From Sphingomonas sp. (GTDB lineage: Bacteria; Pseudomonadota; Alphaproteobacteria; Sphingomonadales; Sphingomonadaceae): a DNA stretch of 60,326 nt. Location: assembly GCF_013812825.1 (NCBI RefSeq), contig NZ_JACCSU010000084.1, positions 1-60,326 on the forward strand, written 5' to 3'. The translations under genes were made by a program, and so were the position numbers. The first letter of the stretch is position 1. Every line of letters begins with the position of its first letter. A model generated the notes under the pieces. That model did no database searches. It was not told the origin of the DNA and saw nothing but the letters and a program-made list of their open reading frames with translations. Of this stretch, positions 8,204 through 20,650 are shown piece by piece.

Positions 8204-9160
8204 ATGAAAAAACTCAAACGCGCCGCCGTCGCTGCGGCCGCCGACAGGCAAACCAAGCTCATCCCCATGATGCGCCACGTGGCCGTCTTCGCCGGGCTTG
8301 TCGCCCTCGCCGTGCCGGCGGCCACTTCCCAGCCGGCGACGCCGCCCCAGGATAGCTTGCTCAGATGGGCCGACCTGTTGAAACGGCCCAAGCCGGCACC
8401 GAGCGCAACTGTGCGCTACGGCGCCGATCCGCTGCAAGTCGTCGACGTCTGGCTGCCCTCCGGCAAGGGGCCGCACCCAACGGTGCTGATGGTGCATGGC
8501 GGCTGCTGGCAAACCGAAATCGCCGAGCGCGACCTGATGAACTGGGCGGCCGAGGACCTGCGCCGGCGCGGAATCGCCGTCTGGAACATCGAGTATCGCG
8601 GCATCGACCGCCTGGGCGGCGGCTATCCCGGAACCTTCATCGACGCCGCCGCCGCGGCCGACGCCCTCGCGGTGCACGCAGCCCGCTTCCGGCTCGATAC
8701 CAGCCGGGTGGTTGCGGTCGGGCATTCCGCCGGCGGGCATCTCGCGCTGTGGCTGGCAGGCCGCAAACGGCTTCCTGCCGACAGCCCGCTTCGGAGACCG
8801 CGCCCGTTGCCGATTGCCGAAGTCATCAGCCTCGGCGGTCTGCCTGACCTCGAGGAAGCGAGCCGCATCGACAACGGTTGCGGCCTTGCTCCAAGCAGCA
8901 TTCTCGCCAAAGGCCATTATGCCGACACCTCGGTGCCGCGGCTTGCCCCGCTCGGCGTCCGTCAGGTGCTGATCAACGGCCTGCAGGACCGCATCATCCC
9001 GACCAAGATGGCGACCAGCTACGAGCGCCGGATGAGCGCTACAGGGGACCCGGTGACCGTCCGCTGGGTCGACCGCACGGGGCACGTCGAGCTGATCGCG
9101 CCCGGGAGCGACGCCTGGGCCGTCACTGTTCACGCAATCGCTGCGGCACTTCGCGGCTGA
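8204..9160 (+). CDS. exported alpha/beta hydrolase (esterase-like)
   Basis: This 318-residue protein carries the alpha/beta-hydrolase elements in order: the oxyanion-hole segment MVHGGCW (about 97-103), the nucleophile elbow GHSAGGH, the acid in NGLQDRIIP and the histidine in RTGHVEL near the end. A hydrophobic stretch (VAVFAGLVALAVPAATS) acts as a signal peptide, so the enzyme is probably periplasmic. Two starts are possible. The ATG at 8204 lies just after a candidate promoter, and the ATG pair at 8267/8270 would give a tidier signal peptide. The substrate is unknown; relatives act on carboxylic esters or peptides. Confidence 0.8.
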   Translation: MKKLKRAAVAAAADRQTKLIPMMRHVAVFAGLVALAVPAATSQPATPPQDSLLRWADLLKRPKPAPSATVRYGADPLQVVDVWLPSGKGPHPTVLMVHGGCWQTEIAERDLMNWAAEDLRRRGIAVWNIEYRGIDRLGGGYPGTFIDAAAAADALAVHAARFRLDTSRVVAVGHSAGGHLALWLAGRKRLPADSPLRRPRPLPIAEVISLGGLPDLEEASRIDNGCGLAPSSILAKGHYADTSVPRLAPLGVRQVLINGLQDRIIPTKMATSYERRMSATGDPVTVRWVDRTGHVELIAPGSDAWAVTVHAIAAALRG

Positions 9161-9214
9161 CGGCAGAGGACGCGGCGCCTCCCGAAGCAGCGATGGCCGG
9201 CCGACACAGCTTAA

Positions 9215-9243
9215 TTGCGGCGGAGCGGCGGCTCGCCTATAGC
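9215..9243 (+). promoter_or_regulatory. candidate purC promoter
   Basis: TTGCGG at 9215-9220 and TATAGC at 9238-9243 have exact 17-base spacing. They lie 42 bases upstream of the purC ATG. Confidence 0.5.
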
Positions 9244-9285
9244 CCGCGCTTCCCCGCCCGTCCGCCGGAGTGAAGCGTCACAAAT

Positions 9286-10065
9286 ATGGTCCGCCGCCGC
9301 CAGATCTACGAAGGCAAGGCCAAGATCCTCTACGAGGGTCCCGAGCCCGGCACTCTGATCCAATATTTCAAGGACGACGCGACCGCCTTCAACGCCCAGA
9401 AGCGCGGCACCATCAGCGGCAAGGGCGTGTTCAACAACCGCATCTCCGAGCACATCTTTACCGCGTTGAAGGGGATCGGAGTCCCGACCCACTTCATCCG
9501 CCGCCTCAACATGCGCGAGCAGTTGATCCGCCAGGTCGAGATCGTTCCGATCGAGGTCGTGGTGCGCAACGTCGCGGCCGGTTCCTTGTCGAAGCGCCTC
9601 GGGATCGAGGAAGGCACCCAGCTGCCCCGAACGATCATCGAATATTATTACAAGGACGACGCGCTCGGCGACCCGTTGATCGCCGACGAGCATATCGCCT
9701 GCTTCGGCTGGGCGAGCCAGGAAGAAATGAACGACATTGCCGACATGGCGATCCGGGTGAACGACTTCATGAGCGGCATGTTCGCGGCGATCGGCATCCG
9801 CCTGATCGACTTCAAGCTCGAGTTCGGGCGCGTGTGGGAAAACGACTATCCGCGAATCATCCTCGCCGACGAGATCAGCCCGGACGGCTGCCGGCTGTGG
9901 GACATGAAGTCGAACGAGAAGCTCGACAAGGACCGCTTCCGCCTCGACCTCGGCGGCGAGGCCGAAGCCTATCAGGAAATCGCCCGGCGGCTCGGCCTCC
10001 TCGAGGAGGAAGACGCAAGCAGCGTTCTCGACCTCGACACCCACCGCAAGAAGCGCGGGCGCTAG
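9286..10065 (+). CDS. purC: phosphoribosylaminoimidazole-succinocarboxamide synthase
   Basis: This is a 259-residue SAICAR synthetase, which joins CAIR and aspartate using ATP in purine synthesis. The family motifs are complete: [11 protein letters not shown] (8-18), [29 protein letters not shown]-like [16 protein letters not shown], the LIDFKLEFG motif and [14 protein letters not shown]. Length is normal for the short bacterial form. It ends 20 bases before the left arm of a REP-like inverted repeat that brackets the next gene. Confidence 0.95.
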   Translation: MVRRRQIYEGKAKILYEGPEPGTLIQYFKDDATAFNAQKRGTISGKGVFNNRISEHIFTALKGIGVPTHFIRRLNMREQLIRQVEIVPIEVVVRNVAAGSLSKRLGIEEGTQLPRTIIEYYYKDDALGDPLIADEHIACFGWASQEEMNDIADMAIRVNDFMSGMFAAIGIRLIDFKLEFGRVWENDYPRIILADEISPDGCRLWDMKSNEKLDKDRFRLDLGGEAEAYQEIARRLGLLEEEDASSVLDLDTHRKKRGR

Positions 10066-10085
10066 CTAGCGCCAATTCCACCCAA

Positions 10086-10112
10086 GTCACCCCGGGCTTG
10101 ACCCGGGGCCTG
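10086..10112 (+). repeat. REP-like arm, left
   Basis: This 27-base arm matches the reverse complement of 10449-10475 at 24 of 27 positions. It is itself a hairpin: CCCCGGG and CCCGGGG (10090-10096, 10102-10108) around the loop CTTGA. Similar GTCACCCCGGG palindromes are dispersed in many alphaproteobacterial genomes. Confidence 0.85.
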
Positions 10113-10481
10113 CTTTCTTCTTGCTGCAACCATGGACCGCGACCCTGTGTTTATCTCCTCGCCCGCGCGTCCCACAGTACCTTTTACACCGGGGTGACGT
10201 CCAACCTGGTGCAACGCATTCACCAGCACCGAACCGGCGGATTCGGCGGTTTCACTCGACGCTGGGGAATCAAACGATTGGTCTGGTTTGAAGCGCATCA
10301 GGACATGGAGAGCGCGATCAAGCGCGAGAAGCAGATCAAGCGCTGGTCGCGTCAATGGAAGTACGACCTGATCGCCCAAGATAATCCGACCTGGCGCGAT
10401 CTGGCTGAGGATTTCGGATTTGAACCATTACCGCTGAGCGCGGACAGGCAGGCCCCGGCTCAAGGTCGGGGTGACGAATAG
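10098..10481 (+). CDS. GIY-YIG endonuclease-domain protein inside a REP-like repeat pair
   Basis: This is a small GIY-YIG nuclease-domain protein of the URI/COG2827 type. Visible elements are CVYLLARA (the GIY strand), TFYTGVTSNLVQRIHQHR (the YIG strand with its catalytic Arg), and a helix with Glu in ESAIKREKQIKRWSRQWK, ending in NPTWRDLAEDFGFEP. No ATG is in frame: TTG 10098 or CTG 10110 are the candidate starts, both inside the left repeat arm, so the exact N-terminus is uncertain. The last codons are encoded by the right arm. The stop TAG overlaps the GTG of priA by one base. The function is unknown; a DNA-nicking role linked to the flanking palindromes is a hypothesis. Confidence 0.75.
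   Translation: MTRGLLSSCCNHGPRPCVYLLARASHSTFYTGVTSNLVQRIHQHRTGGFGGFTRRWGIKRLVWFEAHQDMESAIKREKQIKRWSRQWKYDLIAQDNPTWRDLAEDFGFEPLPLSADRQAPAQGRGDE
10449..10475 (-). repeat. REP-like arm, right
   Basis: This is the inverted partner of 10086-10112, differing at three positions. It overlaps the last nine or so codons of the GIY-YIG gene and ends six bases before the priA start codon. Confidence 0.85.
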
Positions 10482-12649
10482 TGGGCGTTCCGCGCGTCCG
10501 GGTGGTGACGCTGAACGCCGCCCTCGGGCCGCTCGATTATCGAGTTCCCGCGGGCATGGACGTCGAGCCCGGCTCGGTGGTCGTCGCTCCGCTCGGGCCG
10601 CGGCAGCTGGTCGGAGTCGTCTGGGAGCCCGAGCGGCTGCCGACCGAGGAAGTCGGCGACAACCGCCTGCGGCCACTCACCGCCCTGCTCGACGTGCCGC
10701 CGATCGCCGCCCCGCTGCGCCGGCTCGCCGAATGGACCGCCGATTATTATTTGAGCCCGCTGGCCTCGGTGCTGCGGATGATCCTGCCGTCGTCGAGCGC
10801 GCTCGAAGGCTCGCGCCAGCTGACCGAGTACCGGCCGACCGGCCAGGTGCCCGACCGCATGACTCCGCAGCGGCTGAAAGCGCTCGCCGCGCTCGAAGGC
10901 CGGCAGGGCACCATCCGCGAGCTGTGCCAGCACGCCCAGGTCAGCGAGGCGGTTCTGCGCGGCCTGGTCCACGCCGGAGCGCTCGAGCCGGTGGTTGTCG
11001 AGGCCGACCGTCCGCTCGACTGCCCCGACCCCGACTTCGCGCCCCCCGACCTCAGCGACGAGCAGCGCTCCGCCGCCGCCAGTCTGTCGGCAGCGATCGG
11101 CAAGGGTTTCGACCCGGTGCTGCTCGACGGAGTCACCGGCTCGGGCAAGACCGAGGTCTATTTCGAGGCGGTCGCCGAGGCGCTTCGCCAGGGCAGGCAG
11201 GCGCTGGTGCTGCTGCCCGAGATCGCCCTCACCGAGCCGTTCCTCAAGCGGTTCCAGGCGCGCTTCGGCTGCGCTCCGGTCGCCTGGCACTCCGACCTGC
11301 GCTCGTCGCAGCGCCGCCGATCCTGGCGGGCGATCGCGTCGGGCGAGGCCAAGGTCACGGTCGGCGCCCGATCGGCCCTGTTCCTGCCCTACCGCGATCT
11401 CGGGCTGATCGTCGTCGACGAAGCCCATGAGCCGAGCTTCAAGCAGGAAGAGGGCGTCCAGTATCACGCCCGCGACGTCGCGGTGATGCGGGCCAAGTTC
11501 GAGGACATGCCGGTGATCCTGTCGTCGGCCACCCCGGCGCTCGAGAGCCGGCACATGGTCGAGATCGGCCGCTACCGGCAAGTCACGCTGACCCGCCGCT
11601 TCGCCGGCGCGACCCTTCCGGCGATCAAGGCGATCGATATGACCCAGGACCCGCCGCCGCGTGGCCGCTGGCTCGCTCCAGGCCTGGTCGACGAGCTGGG
11701 CGCCAATCTCGAGGCCGGCGAGCAGTCGCTGCTGTTCCTCAACCGCCGCGGCTTTGCTCCGCTGACCCTGTGCCGTCACTGCGGGCATCGCGTCCAATGC
11801 CCCAATTGCACGGCGTGGATGGTCGAGCACCGGCTGATGCACCGCCTTGCCTGCCACCATTGCGGCCATGTGATGCCGCCGCCCCGCGCCTGCCCCGAAT
11901 GCGGCGAGGAGGACAGCCTGGTGCCGATCGGCCCCGGAGTCGAGCGCATCGCCGACGAAGTCGCGGCCTTGTTCCCCGACGCCCGGACGGCGATCGTCAC
12001 CTCCGACACCATCTGGTCACCGGCGCGCGCCGCCGAGTTCGTCGCGGCGATGGAAGCCAACCGGATCGACATCGTCATCGGCACCCAGCTGGTCACCAAG
12101 GGCTACCATTTCCCGAACCTCACTCTGGTCGGAGTCGTCGATGCCGACCTTGGCCTGTCGGGCGGCGACCTGCGTGCCGCCGAGCGCAGCTTCCAGCAGA
12201 TCCAGCAGGTCGCCGGCCGCGCCGGCCGAGGCGACAAGCCCGGGCGGGTGCTGGTCCAGACTCACGACCCGGATGCGCCGGTGATCGCGGCCCTGGTCTC
12301 CGGCGACGGCCCCGGCTTCTACGCGGCCGAGACCGAGGCCCGGCGCGAGGCGGCGATGCCGCCGTTCGGGCGCCTCGCGGCGATCGTCGTCTCGGCGGAA
12401 GATGGCTCGGAAGCGGAAACCGTCGCCCGCCGGATCGGCCAGGCCGCGCCCAGTGTCGACGGCATGGCGGTGTTCGGCCCGGCGCCCGCTCCTTTGGCCA
12501 TGCTCCGCGGCCGCCACCGCCAGCGCATCCTCGTCCATGCCGCTCGAAGCCTCGACGTTCAGGACGTGATCCGCGACTGGCTCGCCGGGATCGACTGGGG
12601 CGCCAAGGTCCGGGTCAGCGTCGACGTCGACCCGTACAGCTTCCTCTAG
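10481..12649 (+). CDS. priA: primosomal protein N' (replication restart helicase)
   Basis: This is a 722-residue PriA, the 3'-5' helicase that recognises abandoned forks and reloads the replisome. An N-terminal DNA-binding domain (RVRVVTLNAALGPLDYRVP) comes first. It is followed by the Walker A segment GVTGSGKTEVYF (about 216-227), the DEAH box in VVDEAHEPSFK (about 310) and two zinc-binding clusters (CRHCGHRVQCPNC and CHHCGHVMPPPRACPECG, about 430-475). Helicase motifs V and VI (VVTKGYHFPNLTLV, QQVAGRAGRG) are also present. The start is the GTG at 10481, which shares its first base with the stop of the preceding GIY-YIG gene. Confidence 0.95.
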   Translation: MGVPRVRVVTLNAALGPLDYRVPAGMDVEPGSVVVAPLGPRQLVGVVWEPERLPTEEVGDNRLRPLTALLDVPPIAAPLRRLAEWTADYYLSPLASVLRMILPSSSALEGSRQLTEYRPTGQVPDRMTPQRLKALAALEGRQGTIRELCQHAQVSEAVLRGLVHAGALEPVVVEADRPLDCPDPDFAPPDLSDEQRSAAASLSAAIGKGFDPVLLDGVTGSGKTEVYFEAVAEALRQGRQALVLLPEIALTEPFLKRFQARFGCAPVAWHSDLRSSQRRRSWRAIASGEAKVTVGARSALFLPYRDLGLIVVDEAHEPSFKQEEGVQYHARDVAVMRAKFEDMPVILSSATPALESRHMVEIGRYRQVTLTRRFAGATLPAIKAIDMTQDPPPRGRWLAPGLVDELGANLEAGEQSLLFLNRRGFAPLTLCRHCGHRVQCPNCTAWMVEHRLMHRLACHHCGHVMPPPRACPECGEEDSLVPIGPGVERIADEVAALFPDARTAIVTSDTIWSPARAAEFVAAMEANRIDIVIGTQLVTKGYHFPNLTLVGVVDADLGLSGGDLRAAERSFQQIQQVAGRAGRGDKPGRVLVQTHDPDAPVIAALVSGDGPGFYAAETEARREAAMPPFGRLAAIVVSAEDGSEAETVARRIGQAAPSVDGMAVFGPAPAPLAMLRGRHRQRILVHAARSLDVQDVIRDWLAGIDWGAKVRVSVDVDPYSFL

Positions 12650-12704
12650 CGCGCAACCAACTCCTTGATTAAGCTACCACTGTACCTTCGGATCAGGAGA
12701 TCCC

Positions 12705-14234
12705 ATGGTCGTTCGACTGCTTGCAGCCATTGCGCTGCTGATGCTTCCTGCGCCGGCACTCGCCGAGTGGCAGGCCGCGGAAACTCAGCACTTCATCATC
12801 TACAGCGAAAGCTCTGGGGCCGAGATAGAGAAACTCGCCGAGCGCCTCGAGAGCTACGACAAACTTATGCGGATGGCGACCAACGTCCCCCAGGAGAAGG
12901 CGCCGGTCAAAGTGCGCATCTACGAGGTCGCCGGCATGGGTCTCGTTCAGGATGCATTGGGCCTCGGCAACAGCGGAATTGCCGGTTTTTACGACAGCAA
13001 CATCTTTGGTCCGTTTCTGGTCACACCGCGCAACGCCGACGTCGACGACAGATATGTCACGCCCGAGCTGGTGCTCAACCACGAATATGCGCATCACTTC
13101 ATGCTGCAATATTTTCCGGCGATTTATCCCAGCTGGTATGTCGAAGGGTTCGCCGAGCTCGTCGGGTCGAGCAAACAATTGCCCAATGGCCGCATTGGCT
13201 ACGGCATGCCGGCCAAGCATCGCGGCAATGAAATCGCCGCTTATTGGGTCCCGTTGCAGGAGCTGCTGGTCAAAGAGCGGGTTCGCGATCTGGACCGATA
13301 CGGTCAAGGCTGGGCGCTAACCCATTTCTTCACCTTTGACAGCAAGCGCTCCGCACAGCTTCGCCAGTATCTGAGCGCATTGCGCGCCGGCAAATCCTTC
13401 AAGGAGGCGGCTCAGGTGTTTGGCGACCTGAACGCTCTCAACCGGGAGGCCCGGCGCTACGTCACCACCGGTGTCTTCGACTACAAACCGGTCAAGGTCG
13501 AGATCGCCCGCCCGGTCATCCGCAACATGCGCCGGCTAAGCGCCGGCGAGGCTGCTCTTATTCCTGAAGTCATCGCCTTTCGTGACGATGATCTCTCGCT
13601 GATCAAAAAGCCGGCGTGGCGCGAGCGGGAGCGAAGGCTTCGCGAAGGCAATCTTAGAAAGATCCGCGAGAAGGCGGCTCGCTACCCCAATGACGCATTT
13701 GCTTTGTATCTGCTCGCGGAGGCGGAAAACGCCGCCGGCAACTTGGCGCAATCCGATGCTGCGATCGACCGCTTGCTGGCGCTTCAGCCGGGCCATGTCC
13801 GAGCGATGGCTCGCAAGTCGTTGAACCTGTCGCGCGCCGCCAGCAGGCTGCAGGGCACGGACATGGCTGCCAAGGCGAGCGCGGCGCGGCGTCTCGCGGT
13901 CCGGGCCAACCGCGCTGATCCGAATGACCCTCTGCCCCTCATCGCCTTCTTCGAAAGCTTCCGCCTCGCCGGCCAAAAGCCGACGCCGCTTGCCCTCGAA
14001 GGGCTGATGCAGGCGGTCACGACCCTCTCGCAAGACCTGGCGATCCGTCAGCTACTGGTTGATCAGCTTGCCGGCGACCAGCGGTATGCAGAAGCCATCG
14101 CCTGGCTTCTGCCGATCGCCAACTCGCCGCATGATTCACCGCGCCGCGACGCGGCGCGCGAGCAAATGGCGAGGCTTCAAGCCGCGCTCGCACGGCAGCG
14201 CGGCACCAGTGGCGGGGCTAAAACAACCTCATAG
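12705..14234 (+). CDS. exported zinc metallopeptidase-like protein with TPR-like C-terminus
   Basis: This 509-residue protein has a clean signal peptide (ending APALA) and a good ribosome site (AGGAG before the ATG). Residues about 25-160 form a gluzincin-like domain: NHEYAHHFM supplies HExxH (about 125-129) and WYVEGFAELVG supplies the third zinc ligand some 20 residues later. This is the layout of DUF1570-type peptidases. The C-terminal half is helical and includes a TPR-like segment (NDAFALYLLAEAENAAGNLAQ). It is probably periplasmic; the substrate is unknown. Its last 17 bases overlap the 3' end of the convergent ada gene. Confidence 0.8.
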   Translation: MVVRLLAAIALLMLPAPALAEWQAAETQHFIIYSESSGAEIEKLAERLESYDKLMRMATNVPQEKAPVKVRIYEVAGMGLVQDALGLGNSGIAGFYDSNIFGPFLVTPRNADVDDRYVTPELVLNHEYAHHFMLQYFPAIYPSWYVEGFAELVGSSKQLPNGRIGYGMPAKHRGNEIAAYWVPLQELLVKERVRDLDRYGQGWALTHFFTFDSKRSAQLRQYLSALRAGKSFKEAAQVFGDLNALNREARRYVTTGVFDYKPVKVEIARPVIRNMRRLSAGEAALIPEVIAFRDDDLSLIKKPAWRERERRLREGNLRKIREKAARYPNDAFALYLLAEAENAAGNLAQSDAAIDRLLALQPGHVRAMARKSLNLSRAASRLQGTDMAAKASAARRLAVRANRADPNDPLPLIAFFESFRLAGQKPTPLALEGLMQAVTTLSQDLAIRQLLVDQLAGDQRYAEAIAWLLPIANSPHDSPRRDAAREQMARLQAALARQRGTSGGAKTTS

Positions 14235-15294
14235 CTACTCGCGCGTTCGCTGTCTCATCACACCCTTCCGCCTCGAGCAGCTTGCGCTTGCGCTCGACGC
14301 CGCCCGCGTAGCCGCCCAGGCTCCCGTCGCTGCGCACCACCCGGTGGCACGGGATCAGCACGGCGACATGGTTGGGGCCATTGGCCGAGCCGGCCGCGCG
14401 CACCGCTCCCGGCTTGCCGACCGCCGCTGCGATCTGGGCGTAGCTGCGGGTTTCGCCCGGCGGGATCTTGCGAAGCTCGCGCCACACCGCCTCCTGGAAC
14501 GCGGTCCCGGCGACGTCGATCGGCAGGTCCGGAGCGGCGGCCGGGCGCTCCACCGCCGCCAGTGCGCCCTCGACCAGCTCGCCCATCGACCCGTCGTCCT
14601 CGACCAGGGTCGCGTTTGGAAAGATCCGCCGCAGCGAGCGCTCGTCGTCCTCGAAGGTCAGCCGGCAAATGCCCTTGGCGGTCGCCGCGACCAGCATCGG
14701 CCCAAGCGCGCTGGCGACCACCGTCCAGCGGATGGTCTCGCCGCGGCCGCCGTCGCGCCACGCCGACGGGGTCATCCCGAGCCGCTCCTTGGCGTCGGCG
14801 TAAAAGCGGCTCGGCGCCGAATAGCCGGAATCGTAGATCGCCTCGGTCACCGATTTGTCCTCCGTCAGCTCGGCCTGGGCGCGCTTGGCCCGGAGCGCCC
14901 GCGCATATCGCGCCGGCGACACGCCGACATCGCGGGTGAACAGCCGCTGGAAGTGATGCGGCGCATAGCCGACCTCGGCCGCCAGCCCGGCAAGGTTGGG
15001 CGCTTCTTCCGATTGCTCGATCAATTGGACCGCTCGGGCCACCGCCTCGCGGTCGCGTCCGACCGCGTCGGGCTTGCAGCGCAGGCACGGGCGGTAGCCG
15101 GCCGCCCGAGCTGCCTCGCAATCGGCGAAGAAGTCGACATTCTCGCGCCTCGGCCGCCGCGCCGGACAGCTCGGCTTGCAATAGATGCCGGTCGTCCTGA
15201 CCGCTCCGATCACGCGCCCGTCCCACGACCGGTCGCGCTTCACGAAGGCCGTCCAGGCGTCCGTCTCGTCAATGGTTTTCATCAGCATGGCCAT
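14218..15294 (-). CDS. ada: Ada regulator / O6-methylguanine-DNA methyltransferase
   Basis: This is a 358-residue bifunctional Ada. The N-terminal Zn domain shows YCKPSCPARRPRRENV and YRPCLRCKPD, holding the Cys that accepts methyl from phosphotriesters. An AraC-type helix-turn-helix follows (LAAEVGYAPHHFQRLFTRDVG; AIYDSGYSAPSRFY). The C-terminal methyltransferase ends with the active site IPCHRVVR and GGYAGGVERKRKLLE. Methylation of the N-terminal Cys normally turns the protein into an activator of its own gene. The start (15294) is followed by other Met codons within 15 bases, so the exact residue is uncertain. It is divergent from the atp operon. Confidence 0.94.
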   Translation of the reverse strand: MAMLMKTIDETDAWTAFVKRDRSWDGRVIGAVRTTGIYCKPSCPARRPRRENVDFFADCEAARAAGYRPCLRCKPDAVGRDREAVARAVQLIEQSEEAPNLAGLAAEVGYAPHHFQRLFTRDVGVSPARYARALRAKRAQAELTEDKSVTEAIYDSGYSAPSRFYADAKERLGMTPSAWRDGGRGETIRWTVVASALGPMLVAATAKGICRLTFEDDERSLRRIFPNATLVEDDGSMGELVEGALAAVERPAAAPDLPIDVAGTAFQEAVWRELRKIPPGETRSYAQIAAAVGKPGAVRAAGSANGPNHVAVLIPCHRVVRSDGSLGGYAGGVERKRKLLEAEGCDETANARVAMRLF

Positions 15295-15358
15295 TCAGAT
15301 ACGCCAGTCGCGGCGCCCGCGCATCCCGCGGCTTGCGGTCAAACTCCAAGAGCCCTCC

Positions 15359-15387
15359 TTGCATCGTTTGGGCCCCCCTGCTAGGGG
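15359..15387 (+). promoter_or_regulatory. candidate atp operon promoter
   Basis: TTGCAT at 15359-15364 and TAGGGG at 15382-15387 have 17-base spacing. They lie about 90 bases upstream of the atpH start. The same -10 form occurs before xseB. Confidence 0.5.
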
Positions 15388-15476
15388 CGCGCCAACCCAT
15401 CGGGGCGTGCGGTTTTTCGGCCGGGAAGCGCCCCATTTTCGTGTGGGGCACATTCCAAGTCTGGAGCTTCGGGCGC

Positions 15477-16031
15477 GTGGAGACATCCGGCGGCATTCAA
15501 GCCAGCTTAGCGGGGCGCTATGCGTCCGCTTTGTTCGGCCTGGCGCGCGATGAACGGCAGATCGACGCGGTCGGCCGGAGCCTCGACGCGCTCGCCTCCG
15601 GGCTCGCCGATTCGAGCGACTTTTCGGAGCTGGTCGCCAGCCCGCTGGTCAGCCGCGACGATGCCGCCAAGGCGTTCGCCGGGCTCGGTCCGCAGCTCGG
15701 GCTCGACCCGATCACCACCAATTTCCTTGGCGTCCTCGCGCGCAACGGCCGCAAGAGCGCGCTCGGGAAGATCATCCGGGCGTTCAAGCGCATCGCCGCC
15801 GAGCATCGCGGCGAGATCAGCGCCGAAGTCGTCAGCGCGCACCCGCTCAAGGACGATCAGGTCCAAGCCCTGAAGGCGCAGCTCGGCAAGCGCGCCGGCC
15901 GCGACGTCACCATCGACGCCGAGGTCGACCCAAGCATCCTTGGCGGAATCGTCATCAAGCTCGGAAGCGAGATGATCGACGCTTCGATCCGCACCAAACT
16001 CAACAGGCTCGCCCAGGCGATGAAAGGCTAG
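15477..16031 (+). CDS. atpH: ATP synthase F1 delta subunit
   Basis: This is a 184-residue delta (OSCP) subunit, part of the peripheral stalk of F1Fo ATP synthase. The GTG at 15477 was chosen because GGAG lies at 15463-15466 and because the protein then begins directly with the conserved LAGRYASALFGLARD. The longer frame to 15333 codes for an unlikely leader. The C-terminal signature DPSILGGIVIKLGSEMIDASI is present. It is the first gene of atpHAGD-orf-C; atpA begins three bases later. Confidence 0.93.
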   Translation: METSGGIQASLAGRYASALFGLARDERQIDAVGRSLDALASGLADSSDFSELVASPLVSRDDAAKAFAGLGPQLGLDPITTNFLGVLARNGRKSALGKIIRAFKRIAAEHRGEISAEVVSAHPLKDDQVQALKAQLGKRAGRDVTIDAEVDPSILGGIVIKLGSEMIDASIRTKLNRLAQAMKG

Positions 16032-17564
<1,533 letters not shown>

Positions 17565-17581
17565 CATGTGCAAGTACACAC

Positions 17582-17663
17582 CCGTTCGTCCTGAGCCTGT
17601 CGAAGGACTGTCCTTCTGCAGTGCAGGAGAAAGGCAGGGCTTCGACAAGCTCAGCCCGAACGG
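17582..17663. repeat. REP-like palindrome inside the atp operon
   Basis: Two arms of about 30 bases are inverted copies with several mismatches: CCGTTCGTCCTGAGCCTGTC on the left and CTTCGACAAGCTCAGCCCGA on the right. An inner palindrome (CTGCAGTGCAG) lies between them. The TTCGTCCTGAGC...TGTCGAAG motif is widely dispersed in sphingomonads and other proteobacteria. In mRNA it would form a long hairpin between atpA and atpG, which could act as a processing or stability element. Confidence 0.85.
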
Positions 17664-17679
17664 TTTCCGGACGTGACGA

Positions 17680-20116
<2,437 letters not shown>

Positions 20117-20117
<1 letters not shown>

Positions 20118-20302
20118 TGACCGACGACCTGCGGATCGTGCTGTGCGTCAACCGGACCTGCCCCTGGTCGGGCAAGCCGGTCAGCTCCGACAGCCTGACC
20201 ATGTACCGCGGGAAAGTCGTCGGCTTCTGCAATCCCGGGTGCCGCGAGAAGTTCGAGGCCGCGACCGGTGCATTCGACGCGCTGATCGACGGACCGCGCT
20301 GA
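20117..20302 (+). CDS. small Cys-rich (TRASH/YHS-like) protein within the atp operon
   Basis: This is a 61-residue protein with two cysteine pairs in the layout [13 protein letters not shown] ... [16 protein letters not shown]. This resembles treble-clef metal-binding TRASH/YHS domains (often mislabelled glutathione S-transferase). It overlaps atpD by one base upstream and atpC by one base downstream (TGATG at both ends), so it is translationally coupled in the ATP synthase operon. The role is unknown; zinc or iron binding is inferred from the cysteines. Confidence 0.8.
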
Positions 20303-20559
20303 TGGCTGACCTCCACTTCGAGCTGGTGACTCCCGAAAAGCTCGTGTTTTCCGAGGACGTCCACATGGTCGTCGTGCCCGGCACCGAGGGCGAATTCGGC
20401 GTTCTTGCCGGCCACGCGGCCTTCATGAGCACGCTTCGCGACGGCGAGCTGGCGATCTACCGCTCGGCCGGCGCCGCTCCCGAGAAAGTCGCGGTCAGCG
20501 GCGGCTTCGCCGAGGTCAGCGAGCGCGGCCTCACCGTCCTGGCCGAGAGCGCCGGCTGA
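20302..20559 (+). CDS. atpC: ATP synthase F1 epsilon subunit
   Basis: This is an 85-residue epsilon subunit. The beta-sandwich domain is clear ([56 protein letters not shown]). The protein ends there, without the C-terminal helical hairpin that regulates ATP hydrolysis in E. coli, as is common in alphaproteobacteria. The ATG overlaps the TGA of the small Cys-rich gene. It is the last gene of the operon. Confidence 0.93.
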   Translation: MADLHFELVTPEKLVFSEDVHMVVVPGTEGEFGVLAGHAAFMSTLRDGELAIYRSAGAAPEKVAVSGGFAEVSERGLTVLAESAG

Positions 20560-20650
20560 GCAAGGGCAGCGAAGTTAGCGTTTTCTAAAAGTTTGCCTCT
20601 TATTCACCATCGAGACTTTGTGCGGCGATCCGCACGGCGATGGGGTGGGA

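Noticed and set aside
15387-15417. Hairpin followed by TTTTT upstream of atpH, looking like a terminator
   Set aside because: Its left arm begins at the likely -10 element, so it would not be transcribed as a full hairpin; the promoter reading explains the site better.
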